Of a DNA stretch of 64,000 nucleotides, positions 1 to 7,611 are shown in pieces (positions within the stretch are counted from its first letter, which is position 1; every line of letters begins with the position of its first letter). The notes below the pieces were generated by a model. The model was given only the letters and a program-made list of their open reading frames with translations. It did no database searches and had not been told where the DNA came from. This DNA comes from Companilactobacillus halodurans (lineage in GTDB: Bacteria; Bacillota; Bacilli; Lactobacillales; Lactobacillaceae): assembly GCF_009600985.1 (NCBI RefSeq), contig NZ_VDFP01000008.1, positions 1 to 64,000 of the forward strand, in the 5' to 3' direction. The position numbers and the translations under genes were made by a program.

Positions 1-105
1 CTGATTCATGATGCAAGCATCAATCATCAGGAAAGCTCGTTCGACTTGCATGTATTAGGCATGCCGCCAGCGTTCGTCCTGAGCCAGGATCAAACTCTCA
101 TATTA
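1..105 (-). rRNA. rrs: 16S ribosomal RNA, 5' end only
   Basis: The complement carries the conserved 16S start AGAGTTTGATCCTGGCTCAG followed by GACGAACGCTGGCGGC and the CATGCAAGTCGAACGAGC segment. The mature 5' end is placed near position 105 by counting back from AGAGTTTGATC as in E. coli, so it is accurate to a few bases. The gene runs off the left edge of the window. The variable V1 stretch is present but too short to name a species. Confidence 0.97.
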
Positions 106-197
106 AAAGTTTGTGACTCATAAAAAATATTACTAGCGAATTGACTTCGTTGTATTCCAACAAATAAATGTTGGCCTACACAATTTAGTGTTAAAAC

Positions 198-216
198 TTT
201 GTTCAGTTTTCAAAGA
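198..216 (-). promoter_or_regulatory. rRNA leader boxA-like element
   Basis: The complement reads TCTTTGAAAACTGAACAAA about 100 bases before the 16S 5' end. This string is typical of the Firmicutes rRNA leader and acts as a boxA-type antitermination signal in known systems. The antitermination role here is inferred from position and sequence. Confidence 0.7.
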
Positions 217-259
217 TCTACCAGCTGATTAAGCGCTTACGCTCATCAGCGACTTAATT

Positions 260-288
260 AGTTTATCAAGCCGACAAGTTAATGTCAA
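260..288 (-). promoter_or_regulatory. rrn promoter P2
   Basis: On the minus strand a perfect TTGACA (283-288) is followed, after exactly 17 bases, by TAAACT (260-265). It lies just upstream of the boxA-like leader. The AAAAAAGTT run upstream of the -35 box is shared with P1, which suggests duplication of the promoter unit and an AT-rich UP-like element. Confidence 0.88.
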
Positions 289-369
289 GAACTTTTTTAA
301 AATAATTTTTCTAACAAGATATCAACGAATTGATAAGATGTTAGGTGATGTCTAACAGACAACTTAATA

Positions 370-398
370 ATCATATCGAAGTTACAAGACCAAGTCAA
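370..398 (-). promoter_or_regulatory. rrn promoter P1
   Basis: TTGACT (393-398), a 17-base spacer and TATGAT (370-375) lie on the minus strand 110 bases upstream of P2. Both promoters are preceded by TTTTAAAAAAGTT. The tandem arrangement and spacing are those of growth-regulated rRNA promoters in Firmicutes. Confidence 0.85.
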
Positions 399-489
399 TA
401 ACTTTTTTAAAATTATTTGAAGCGATAAAGCCAAGAGATAAACTCGCAAAGCCTTGTCGCCATTGCTCTGTCGCAACAACAAGATATAT

Positions 490-518
490 ATATTACCAAT
501 TAGATAAGAGGGACGCAA
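490..518 (-). promoter_or_regulatory. Possible third rrn promoter
   Basis: TTGCGT (513-518) and TAATAT (490-495) are separated by 17 bases on the minus strand, upstream of P1. The match is weaker than for P1 and P2. No convincing gene is present between the ltaS terminator and the rRNA, so the whole 106-610 stretch looks like rRNA promoter and leader DNA. Confidence 0.4.
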
Positions 519-610
519 CCCTTTTTTACAAAAAAGTTGATTTTTTTGTAAATTAATCAGTCTTACCCTCGTATTTCATAATACTATCACGCTTTTAACC
601 TCTTTGTACA

Positions 611-650
611 CAAAAAGACACCGAAAGCTTCTCTGCTTCCAGTGCCTTTA
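611..650 (-). terminator. Terminator after ltaS
   Basis: Just past the ltaS stop codon the minus strand forms an imperfect hairpin, AAAGGCACTGGAAGC pairing with GCTTTCGGTGTCTTT, followed by a short T-rich tail. It separates the lipoteichoic acid operon from the rRNA promoters, which are read in the same direction. Confidence 0.75.
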
Positions 651-651
651 T

Positions 652-2715
652 TTACTTATTAGAACTTAATTCTGGCGCGTCAGTCTGATACAAGTCAAGC
701 ATGGACTTATTATCATTTTGTGCTAGTAAACTAGTTCCGTTCTTCTTTTGAGCCTTCTTAAGCTTCTTAAGAGCCTTACTCTTCTTATAAGAGTAATCTT
801 TTGTGTTAACAGTAGTAAATCCTGGTAGTTTATGGAACCTCAATAGATCTCCATTAATAACCCTATCAGATAATGATAGCTCTGTTGTAACCTTATTAGA
901 TAATTTAGACTTTTCAGCCTGGGAGATATTCTTATCTACTTTACCAGTCTTTGTATTATAGTACGTACTTCCGACCTTAGTTACTGTTGGCGAGACAAAG
1001 TCACCATTTCTAAATGCCACGACTTGCGAGTGTTCACTTGATAACAAGTCACTACCAAATTGAATCATATTCTTATTATCGATTCCAAGAAGATTCAATA
1101 GTGTTGGCAAGACATCGATCTCACCACCATAAGTATGGTTAATACCACCTTTTAGTCCATCCATGTGAATCATAAATGGTACACGTTGGTATTGAGCATC
1201 ATTAAAGTCATTAAATCCTTTAATACCAGTTAACTTAGCCATAGCTTTATTGTGGTTATTGGAAATTCCATAGTGATCACCATATAAGACGACCATACTA
1301 TTCTTTTCTAAACCGGTTTCTTTAAGCCAATTCATAAATTCACCAATAGACTGATCAAGATAATGAGCTGTTTGGACATACCCATCAACGGTACTGTCAC
1401 CGGTCTTGGTCTTACTGATACTTTGGTTCTTCTTATCCAAGGTGTAAGGATAGTGATTCGTAACCGTAATCAATTTTGCATAGAAAGGCTGTGGCAATTG
1501 CTCGATATACTTAGCCGAATCTTTCAAGAAAATCTTATCCTTCATACCATAGCCAACGTTGTAATCCTTCTTCTGCTTAAAGTAGTTAGAACTAAAGAAG
1601 TAATCATAGCCCCATGACTTATAAGTATTATCACGATTCCAAAAACTTGGCACATCCCCATGGAATGAGGCGGTCGTGTATCCATCTTGATCAAGAATTG
1701 CTGGAGCAGCTTGGAAGGTACTCGAAGTACCATCCGTAACCATTGCTGATCCTTCTGATAATCCAAAGAGTGAATTCTCAAGCATCAATTCCGCATCAGC
1801 TGTTTTACCTTGTCCAACTTGATTAAAGAAATTATCAAAACTCAAGGTATCGTTTTCGTGGTAAATCTTATTCAGATTAGGCGTAACTTCTTGTCCATCC
1901 CACTTATAATCAATCATAAATTGTTGCAAACTTTCCAAGTGAATGATGAAGACATTCTTACCCTTTGCAACACCAGAGTATTCAACATTAGGTTGAACAT
2001 AATTATTCTTCATATATTTTTCAATCGAATCAATATCAGAACTCTTAGCCTGTGATTTAACAGCATTAGTTTTTGTAGTCTTAACCATGTCATAAATATT
2101 AAAAACATTTAGACCTAAATACTTCACAATATAATTATTATCGAAAGTTCTAGTCAATAACTGTGACCGATCACTTTCAGCAAGAGTTAAATTAGCTCCG
2201 AATAATAAAACTGCTAGAGAACTGACCAAAACTGGAATTCTCCAATTGAGACGTTTGACATCCATTTTAATAACATGGAATGCCAACAATAATATCAATA
2301 CTAAGACATCAATAAAAACTAGAAAATCAGTCGGTTTGACGATTCCCATAATACTTTTACCCAAGTTATTAGAAACTGAGCCTGAGCCTTTGATCAACAC
2401 CATTGTTAAAAAGTCTGAAAACTCTCGATAATATAAGATATTCGAGAATAGCCAAACAGTATCCAAGAAGTCAACAATCAAAAGGAAGATATAAGACTTT
2501 CTTCCTTTCATGTACAAGGCAATTCCAAATAAAAGCAACATGATAGGAATTGGATTGATAATCATCAAAAATGTTTGGATAGAACCCTTAACGCCTAAAT
2601 TAAACTTATTTTCATAAGCATAAATAGTTTTCAGGGTATATAAAAATACCGCTAGGATCACAAAACCTAGCCTAGTATTTAAAAAATTAGAAATTGATTT
2701 CGTAATACGCTTCAT
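652..2715 (-). CDS. ltaS: Lipoteichoic acid synthase (LtaS family)
   Basis: This 687-residue protein has about five N-terminal membrane helices (residues 15-180) and then an extracellular sulfatase-like domain. LtaS enzymes transfer glycerol phosphate from phosphatidylglycerol onto a glycolipid anchor to build polyglycerolphosphate chains outside the membrane. The nucleophile motif GQGKTADAE places the catalytic threonine at 305. The metal-binding HLES (259-262), the SFHGDVPSFWNRD segment and VVLYGDHYG are all present. The lysine-rich C-terminus is a common tail in lactobacilli. The start codon overlaps the upstream gene's stop by four bases (ATGA), so translation is probably coupled. It is the last gene of the laf operon, which makes the anchor and polymer enzymes one unit. 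Confidence 0.93.
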   Translation of the reverse strand: MKRITKSISNFLNTRLGFVILAVFLYTLKTIYAYENKFNLGVKGSIQTFLMIINPIPIMLLLFGIALYMKGRKSYIFLLIVDFLDTVWLFSNILYYREFSDFLTMVLIKGSGSVSNNLGKSIMGIVKPTDFLVFIDVLVLILLLAFHVIKMDVKRLNWRIPVLVSSLAVLLFGANLTLAESDRSQLLTRTFDNNYIVKYLGLNVFNIYDMVKTTKTNAVKSQAKSSDIDSIEKYMKNNYVQPNVEYSGVAKGKNVFIIHLESLQQFMIDYKWDGQEVTPNLNKIYHENDTLSFDNFFNQVGQGKTADAELMLENSLFGLSEGSAMVTDGTSSTFQAAPAILDQDGYTTASFHGDVPSFWNRDNTYKSWGYDYFFSSNYFKQKKDYNVGYGMKDKIFLKDSAKYIEQLPQPFYAKLITVTNHYPYTLDKKNQSISKTKTGDSTVDGYVQTAHYLDQSIGEFMNWLKETGLEKNSMVVLYGDHYGISNNHNKAMAKLTGIKGFNDFNDAQYQRVPFMIHMDGLKGGINHTYGGEIDVLPTLLNLLGIDNKNMIQFGSDLLSSEHSQVVAFRNGDFVSPTVTKVGSTYYNTKTGKVDKNISQAEKSKLSNKVTTELSLSDRVINGDLLRFHKLPGFTTVNTKDYSYKKSKALKKLKKAQKKNGTSLLAQNDNKSMLDLYQTDAPELSSNK

Positions 2716-3758
2716 TGTTTTCGCTCCATAGATTTATTAGCAACTTGTTGTTCAATTTTTGGTTTCTTCGAAACAGCAATAATCCCCAAGAACATCCCTA
2801 AATAATACGTAATAAATCTCCATAAAAACATTCCCAAAACAAGACCTGAAGGAGAAGGTATAAATCCAGCAAAGAGTGTCTTAAAACTGAATTCTGCCCC
2901 ACCTGATCCACCAGGAATTGGGAAGATTGAGACAATCATTACAATCATAATATGCATAACTAATACATCAACAATATTTACATGATCACAATTCAATGCC
3001 AATAAAACAAAGTAAACTACAAAATAATACAAAAAAAGCTGAACAATCGTTAATAACGACGCTTTGACAACTTTTTTCTTCTCTCGCTTCAAAACTAAAC
3101 TTTCTTTATAGAAACTGTCAATACTATTTGTAGCTGACTGTAAAATTTTATCACGTTTTTCCTCTTTAAGAAAAAATAAAATCGGTTTCAGAATGATTTG
3201 GACCATTTTTTTCGTAAAATCATAATAATACATAATCATTAATAGAAAAGAAATGGTCACAACGTGAATCACCATTCCAAAGACAATCAAGGTCGCTAAT
3301 CCGGAAAAATGTCTGGCAACGCTTCGAAAACTAACTACCATTGCAATTATGAAGTTGACTAAAACCATTGCTTGATAAATAACAAATTTCATTAGCAAAA
3401 CTGAACTTGCTCTACCACCATCAATTTTTAATTGCATTAAACCAACTAATTGAGCTGGCTGTCCACCTGAAGAAAAAGGTGTGATTGCATTAAACAAGGC
3501 TTGAATAAGTGGAATTCGATACATTTCCCACCAGCCAAATTTTCGATCTTCCTTCTTCTTTAATAAAGTATGCAAAACTAACGCTTCAACGCCATACGAC
3601 AGTAAAATCGATAAAAAGGCTACTGCAAGCCAAAAATAATTCAAATTCTTAAAAGTCGAAACTAAGGAATTGAAATCAATTTTTCGAGCTTCCCACCAGA
3701 AAATACTGATTCCTAACCCCAGCATGACAAAGAGTGCTGCAATTTGTTTTCTATTCAT
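2712..3758 (-). CDS. UPF0104 / YbhN-type integral membrane protein (flippase-like)
   Basis: This 348-residue protein has about eight hydrophobic helices and belongs to the lysylphosphatidylglycerol synthetase transmembrane (UPF0104) family. It carries the conserved PFSSGGQPAQLVGL and PIPGGSGGAEF motifs. It has only the membrane part, without the cytosolic MprF synthase domain, so lysyl-PG synthesis is unlikely. It sits between two glycolipid glycosyltransferases and ltaS, with a one-base overlap upstream and a four-base overlap downstream. A role in moving or presenting the glycolipid anchor is an inference from this context. I recall a similar membrane gene beside lafAB in Listeria, but did not verify it. 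Confidence 0.8.
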   Translation of the reverse strand: MNRKQIAALFVMLGLGISIFWWEARKIDFNSLVSTFKNLNYFWLAVAFLSILLSYGVEALVLHTLLKKKEDRKFGWWEMYRIPLIQALFNAITPFSSGGQPAQLVGLMQLKIDGGRASSVLLMKFVIYQAMVLVNFIIAMVVSFRSVARHFSGLATLIVFGMVIHVVTISFLLMIMYYYDFTKKMVQIILKPILFFLKEEKRDKILQSATNSIDSFYKESLVLKREKKKVVKASLLTIVQLFLYYFVVYFVLLALNCDHVNIVDVLVMHIMIVMIVSIFPIPGGSGGAEFSFKTLFAGFIPSPSGLVLGMFLWRFITYYLGMFLGIIAVSKKPKIEQQVANKSMERKQ

Positions 3759-4792
3759 TATCTATCCTGTTTGGCAATTTTATATTGGTCCATATAGAAC
3801 TCATGCCAAATTTTACTCAAATTATCTTCAGAGTATTGTTTGGAAGCTGCTCGTGATTTTTGCTTGAAATCATTTAAAATAGAACGATTCTGATTAGCTT
3901 TATTGATAAAAGCATTCATCTCGGAAAAGCCCTCAGCTTTTTGATAATACCCGTCAATAATTGCTCGATATAAATCAAGGTCACGCAACAAAACAGGTGC
4001 CCCGCAACTGAATGCCTCTAGAACTGACATTGGGAACAATTCATCATATGAAGGCAACAAGAAAATATCGCAAATATTATAATAATTCACTAAGTCATTG
4101 CGATTGACTATTCCAGTAAACTTCATATTGCTGGGAGCATTTTCAATCATATCTTTATAACGATCATATCCATCAGTAATTTTACCAAAGGAAAAGCCTC
4201 CTGCCCAAACAAATTGAATATCAGGATTCATTTCAGCTAAGTGGTAAAAATCATCAATCCCTTTACGCTCTTGAACCTGACCATCGCCAAAGACGACAAA
4301 TTTATTTTCAGGAATACCGATTTTCTTTCTAAAAGCTGCTTTCTCTTCAGCTGTTTTTTCATAGAAATTATCAGTGGAAACGAAGTTAGGAATATATTTG
4401 ATTTTCTTTCGATCTAAGCCATGGGCAACCAATTTATCAATAAAGGTTGGATTGACCACGACAATTTGGTCCATACGCTTATAAAAACTAATCACATAAT
4501 TGTAAAAAATTTTTCTTGCGGGCTTTGGTAAATTAATGCTGCCCTCCAGTGTTTCTGGCAAGAAATGAACATAGCCAATCTTACGTCCGCGTTTCTTAGA
4601 AAATGTCGACAAATAAAACTGTGGATCAATTGTGTGATAGTGACTTAAGTCGCTTGCGTGATAATCATTGATCTTAATTTGAAATTCATCGCTAAAGCGT
4701 TCTTTTAACAAATTGATCAATTCTAAATACGCACTACCAACGCCTTGTCCAGCTACTTTATCAGCCGATGAAAACATATTTATCTTAATCAT
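3758..4792 (-). CDS. lafB: Glycolipid glycosyltransferase, second step (LafB/CpoA-like)
   Basis: This GT4-type enzyme (about 344 residues) is predicted to add a second sugar to glucosyl-diacylglycerol, making the diglycosyl anchor of lipoteichoic acid. The N-terminus MIKINMFSSADKVAGQGVG is the acceptor-side Rossmann half. FGDGQVQERKGI (about 173-184) and the donor-side EAFSCGAPVLLRD are the GT-B hallmarks. A longer reading frame begins at 4813, but the ATG at 4792 has AGAGGAG seven bases upstream and overlaps the end of lafA by eight bases, so it is preferred. Sugar specificity (galactose in characterised CpoA/LafB proteins) cannot be read from the sequence. Confidence 0.8.
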   Translation of the reverse strand: MIKINMFSSADKVAGQGVGSAYLELINLLKERFSDEFQIKINDYHASDLSHYHTIDPQFYLSTFSKKRGRKIGYVHFLPETLEGSINLPKPARKIFYNYVISFYKRMDQIVVVNPTFIDKLVAHGLDRKKIKYIPNFVSTDNFYEKTAEEKAAFRKKIGIPENKFVVFGDGQVQERKGIDDFYHLAEMNPDIQFVWAGGFSFGKITDGYDRYKDMIENAPSNMKFTGIVNRNDLVNYYNICDIFLLPSYDELFPMSVLEAFSCGAPVLLRDLDLYRAIIDGYYQKAEGFSEMNAFINKANQNRSILNDFKQKSRAASKQYSEDNLSKIWHEFYMDQYKIAKQDR

Positions 4793-5984
4793 TAGAATAC
4801 TCCTCTGGATCAATTGATGAATCTGAAAGTTTTTCTCTTATGAAGTAATCTTCAGCATGACGATAAAAATCTAATATCGAATTGCCAAATCCATCTGATG
4901 AAATGCCATACAATACCTTTTGACGAGCTTCACGATCATCAAAAGACTTGGGATGGTCTAAATAGGTCTTAATTTTAGGTACTAACTGGTCATCTTCGCT
5001 GAATGTTACGCCAACTGATGGATCAGTCAGTAATGAATCAGTGTAAGGTGCACTTCTCACAACGATTTTTGTTCCAGAAGCAATTGCCTCAATATAAGTC
5101 AAGCCTTGCGATTCTGTATCGCTTGATGATACAAAAAGATTAGCCATATGATAATAAGGCAAAATTTGGTCATGTGCTACTTCGCCGGTAAAAATAACGT
5201 TATCGCTAATACCTAAATCTTGAGTCATCTGAACTAATTCATCCATGTCAGGACCATCGCCAACAATAACCAACATAATTTCAGGATTATATTTGAGTAG
5301 CTCTGGCATTGACTTCAACATGTGATCAATTTTTTTCTCTAGAGCTATTCGACTTAACATCAAAATCACTGGCGTATCTTCAGAAATACCCAATCGTTCA
5401 CGAACAGCTGAAGCGTTAACTGGTTTAGTATATTCGGATAAATCGACTCCAGTTGGAATAATTGAAACTGGTGCTTTAATACCATACCTATCCATCGTCT
5501 CTTTAACTTGCTTACTTGGAGCAACGACTCCAGAAGCATTTTTTAAAAACAAGCGTGTCATCTGCTTAACGTGATAAGGTTTTAATAAATGTCCATTTAA
5601 AACATAGTGCAAATAATCTTCATACATTGTGTGGTATGTGTGAACGAAGGGAATCTTTAATTGCTTAGCAACAAATTTACCCATCATACCTAGTGAAAAT
5701 TCAGTTTGTGTATGAATTATATCCAATTTTAATTCCTTAGCTAAATCAACCGCATGAAACATTCCCCGAATCGCAATTCTCCGGTCCGTAAACGAAATAA
5801 ACGGTACACTGGCTAAGCGAAAAATATTAGGTTCAATTGTCTTCTTAGAAACTTTAGGGTCAGTTGTAGTAAAAATATAGACTGAATGACCTTTTCTTTC
5901 TAAGTCACTCTTTAATGTCTGGATTGATGTAGCTACCCCACTTACTTGAGGGAAGTATGTATCGGTAAAGATTCCGATATTCAT
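4785..5984 (-). CDS. lafA: Diacylglycerol glucosyltransferase (LafA-like)
   Basis: This GT4 enzyme of 399 residues starts MNIGIFTDTYFPQVSGVA, as in 1,2-diacylglycerol 3-glucosyltransferases that catalyse the first glycolipid step at the inner membrane face. Seen motifs are the HTQTEFSLG segment, HTYHTMYEDY, the donor-site VGDGPDMDEL and the E-x7-E motif ESQGLTYIEA near the C-terminus. A GTG at 6002 would add six residues, but GAGGAG lies ten bases before the ATG at 5984. A TATAAT on the minus strand near 6018-6023 could be its -10 box, without a clear -35. It heads the lafA-lafB-UPF0104-ltaS operon. Confidence 0.85.
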   Translation of the reverse strand: MNIGIFTDTYFPQVSGVATSIQTLKSDLERKGHSVYIFTTTDPKVSKKTIEPNIFRLASVPFISFTDRRIAIRGMFHAVDLAKELKLDIIHTQTEFSLGMMGKFVAKQLKIPFVHTYHTMYEDYLHYVLNGHLLKPYHVKQMTRLFLKNASGVVAPSKQVKETMDRYGIKAPVSIIPTGVDLSEYTKPVNASAVRERLGISEDTPVILMLSRIALEKKIDHMLKSMPELLKYNPEIMLVIVGDGPDMDELVQMTQDLGISDNVIFTGEVAHDQILPYYHMANLFVSSSDTESQGLTYIEAIASGTKIVVRSAPYTDSLLTDPSVGVTFSEDDQLVPKIKTYLDHPKSFDDREARQKVLYGISSDGFGNSILDFYRHAEDYFIREKLSDSSIDPEEYSND

Positions 5985-6025
5985 ATAAACACATCTCCTC
6001 ACAATCTTTATAGAATAGATTATAA

Positions 6026-6054
6026 CAAAAAAAAGAGGGAATCACTTCCCTCTC
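6026..6054 (-). terminator. Terminator after queT
   Basis: The minus strand reads GAGGGAA, a short loop, TTCCCTC and then a run of T. It lies directly after the queT stop codon and before the lafA start. Confidence 0.85.
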
Positions 6055-6060
6055 ACTGTC

Positions 6061-6555
6061 TTAATTGATTAATTTGTTGAAATTTTGATTCTGCATCAAG
6101 AAATAGAAAATAATTGCGCCGATTGCGACAACAACTAATTCTCCTAATCCAACAGTGACAAAATTTAACCAAAATGGCAAATTCAACACAAAATGTAATT
6201 CAGCACCAACGATAATTCCATTTACCACGGCACAAACAACTGGAACAGTCCAGAGCCACTTAACATTTTTAGGAATCTTAGTGATGATCAAGCAAGCGAT
6301 GGCAGTTGCCAAAGTCCCCAATATCAGATCATATACTCCTAAAGAAGCACTAAAAATGTTCGAAATGAAACAACCAATGATCAATGACCAGCTGTATTTA
6401 TGATTGAAGAATGGCAACAACATTAATATTTCTGAAACTCGAAATTGAATCTGGCCATACGAAAAAGCTGAAATTACAGGAGCAATCGTCACTGCTACAT
6501 AAAGTGCAGCAATCAAAGCTAATTGTGTAATATCCCTTGTTTTCAAATTATTCAA
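6061..6555 (-). CDS. queT: QueT, substrate-binding subunit of an ECF queuosine-precursor transporter
   Basis: This small membrane protein (164 residues, about five or six helices) matches the QueT family. It has KTRDITQLALIAALYVA at the start, the conserved QIQFRVSEILMLLPFF segment and GELVVVAIGAI near the end. ECF S-components bind preQ1 or a related precursor and dock on the shared EcfA-EcfA'-EcfT module, which is not encoded here. The likely start is the TTG at 6555, eight bases after GGAGGG. A GTG at 6570 lies inside that ribosome site and is unlikely. The gene stands alone between two terminators and behind a structured leader. Confidence 0.85.
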   Translation of the reverse strand: MNNLKTRDITQLALIAALYVAVTIAPVISAFSYGQIQFRVSEILMLLPFFNHKYSWSLIIGCFISNIFSASLGVYDLILGTLATAIACLIITKIPKNVKWLWTVPVVCAVVNGIIVGAELHFVLNLPFWLNFVTVGLGELVVVAIGAIIFYFLMQNQNFNKLIN

Positions 6556-6562
6556 AATAAAA

Positions 6563-6607
6563 CCCTCCACTGTTTTAATTAAAGCAGGTTACCAGTGCAA
6601 ACTGCCT
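6563..6607 (-). promoter_or_regulatory. Candidate preQ1-type riboswitch (H-type pseudoknot over the queT ribosome site)
   Basis: Minus-strand order is AGGCAG (6607-6602), CACTG (6597-6593), CTGCTT (6587-6582), an A-rich TAATTAAAA linker, CAGTG (6572-6568), then GGAGGG (6568-6563). AGGCAG pairs with CTGCTT (one G-U) and CACTG pairs with CAGTG, giving two interleaved stems. The second stem shares a base with the ribosome site. This topology with an A-rich linker is that of class I preQ1 riboswitches, and the gene is queT. The exact class is not certain because the class I loop consensus is not fully matched. Confidence 0.6.
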
Positions 6608-6646
6608 CTAATAGGTTATCTTATTTTGAATCGACTCGCAAGTAAC

Positions 6647-6682
6647 AAAAAAACCACAGCAATCGTCTTTGATTGCTGTAGC
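6647..6682 (-). terminator. Terminator after the deoxynucleoside kinase
   Basis: CTACAGCAATC pairs with GATTGCTGTGG around the loop AAAGAC on the minus strand and is followed by a run of seven T. Confidence 0.9.
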
Positions 6683-6706
6683 GTCTTTGTTTAACTTAAT
6701 CAATTT

Positions 6707-7354
6707 CTATTTTAGTGTTCCGCGAGCACGTAATTGTTCATCAATCAAATCCAAAACCTTTTGACGATCTTCAGGGTTTTCAACAAAGTCATACTTGTCG
6801 CCATCAATCTTCATCTTTGGACTGTAATCATAATCGTCATACCAGCCATCATAACGGCTAAGCAATTGCTTATAATATTCAGGCAAAGTTGGATCTTGTT
6901 CTGGTTGTTCATATGAACGTCCACGTTTTTCGATACGGTGAATCATTGTATCGTAAGAAATATCCAAGTGTACTAATAAGTCAGGTGCTTTTTTTGCAGC
7001 AGCATATGGTAATTCTTGCATCATGTTAGCCAATAGTTCATCGTAAACTTTTACTTCTTGTGGAGTGGCTCTTCCCATATCAGCGTTCATATGGAAAAAT
7101 AGTGAATCTTCATAGATCGAACGGTCTAAGACATTATTATCTTGGACCATCGCTTTCTTGATTGATTCGAAACGTTTGTTCAAAAAGTAAATTTGTAATA
7201 AGAATGCATACTTCTTAGGATCCTTATAAAATAGTGGCAAAACGGGGTTATTATCAACCTGTTCATAGAAAGCCTCTGTTCCTAAATGTTCTGATAAAAC
7301 CGTTGCCAATGAACTTTTTCCGGCTCCAATTGCGCCGCTCAATACGATCATCAT
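6707..7354 (-). CDS. Deoxyadenosine/deoxyguanosine kinase family protein
   Basis: The 215-residue protein has the N-terminal P-loop GAIGAGKS (7-14), the YEQVDNNPVL substrate segment, DRSIYEDSLFF and the lid RIEKRGRSYEQ. These features define the dNK/dCK-like deoxynucleoside kinases that phosphorylate purine deoxynucleosides for salvage. Lactobacilli often carry related dAK and dGK genes; which substrate is used here cannot be told. GGAGGAG lies just upstream of two adjacent ATG codons (7354 and 7351), either of which could be used. It is a single-gene unit with its own terminator. Confidence 0.88.
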   Translation of the reverse strand: MMIVLSGAIGAGKSSLATVLSEHLGTEAFYEQVDNNPVLPLFYKDPKKYAFLLQIYFLNKRFESIKKAMVQDNNVLDRSIYEDSLFFHMNADMGRATPQEVKVYDELLANMMQELPYAAAKKAPDLLVHLDISYDTMIHRIEKRGRSYEQPEQDPTLPEYYKQLLSRYDGWYDDYDYSPKMKIDGDKYDFVENPEDRQKVLDLIDEQLRARGTLK

Positions 7355-7611
7355 TATTCTCCTCCATACCTCATTTAAATATCTTAATTTGTAAAAAAAA
7401 CAACATTCATAATGATATCACTTCTAATCTATATATTGTATAGATTTCTCAAATTTCACAAGATATGGTGCCTTATGATAGCGGATAATCTCCGATTAAT
7501 CAGGCTTTTAATTAAATATAAAGTTTTCTTTTTTCTTTTCCCCACCCCCTGTTTAAAAACTATTATTGCCTCTATAATTAGAATTGTATTGAAAAAGAAA
7601 GGGGAAGAATA

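Noticed and set aside
297..518. 73-codon minus-strand open frame upstream of 16S rRNA
   Set aside because: It covers rrn promoters P1 and part of P2, has no ribosome site and no recognisable protein features.
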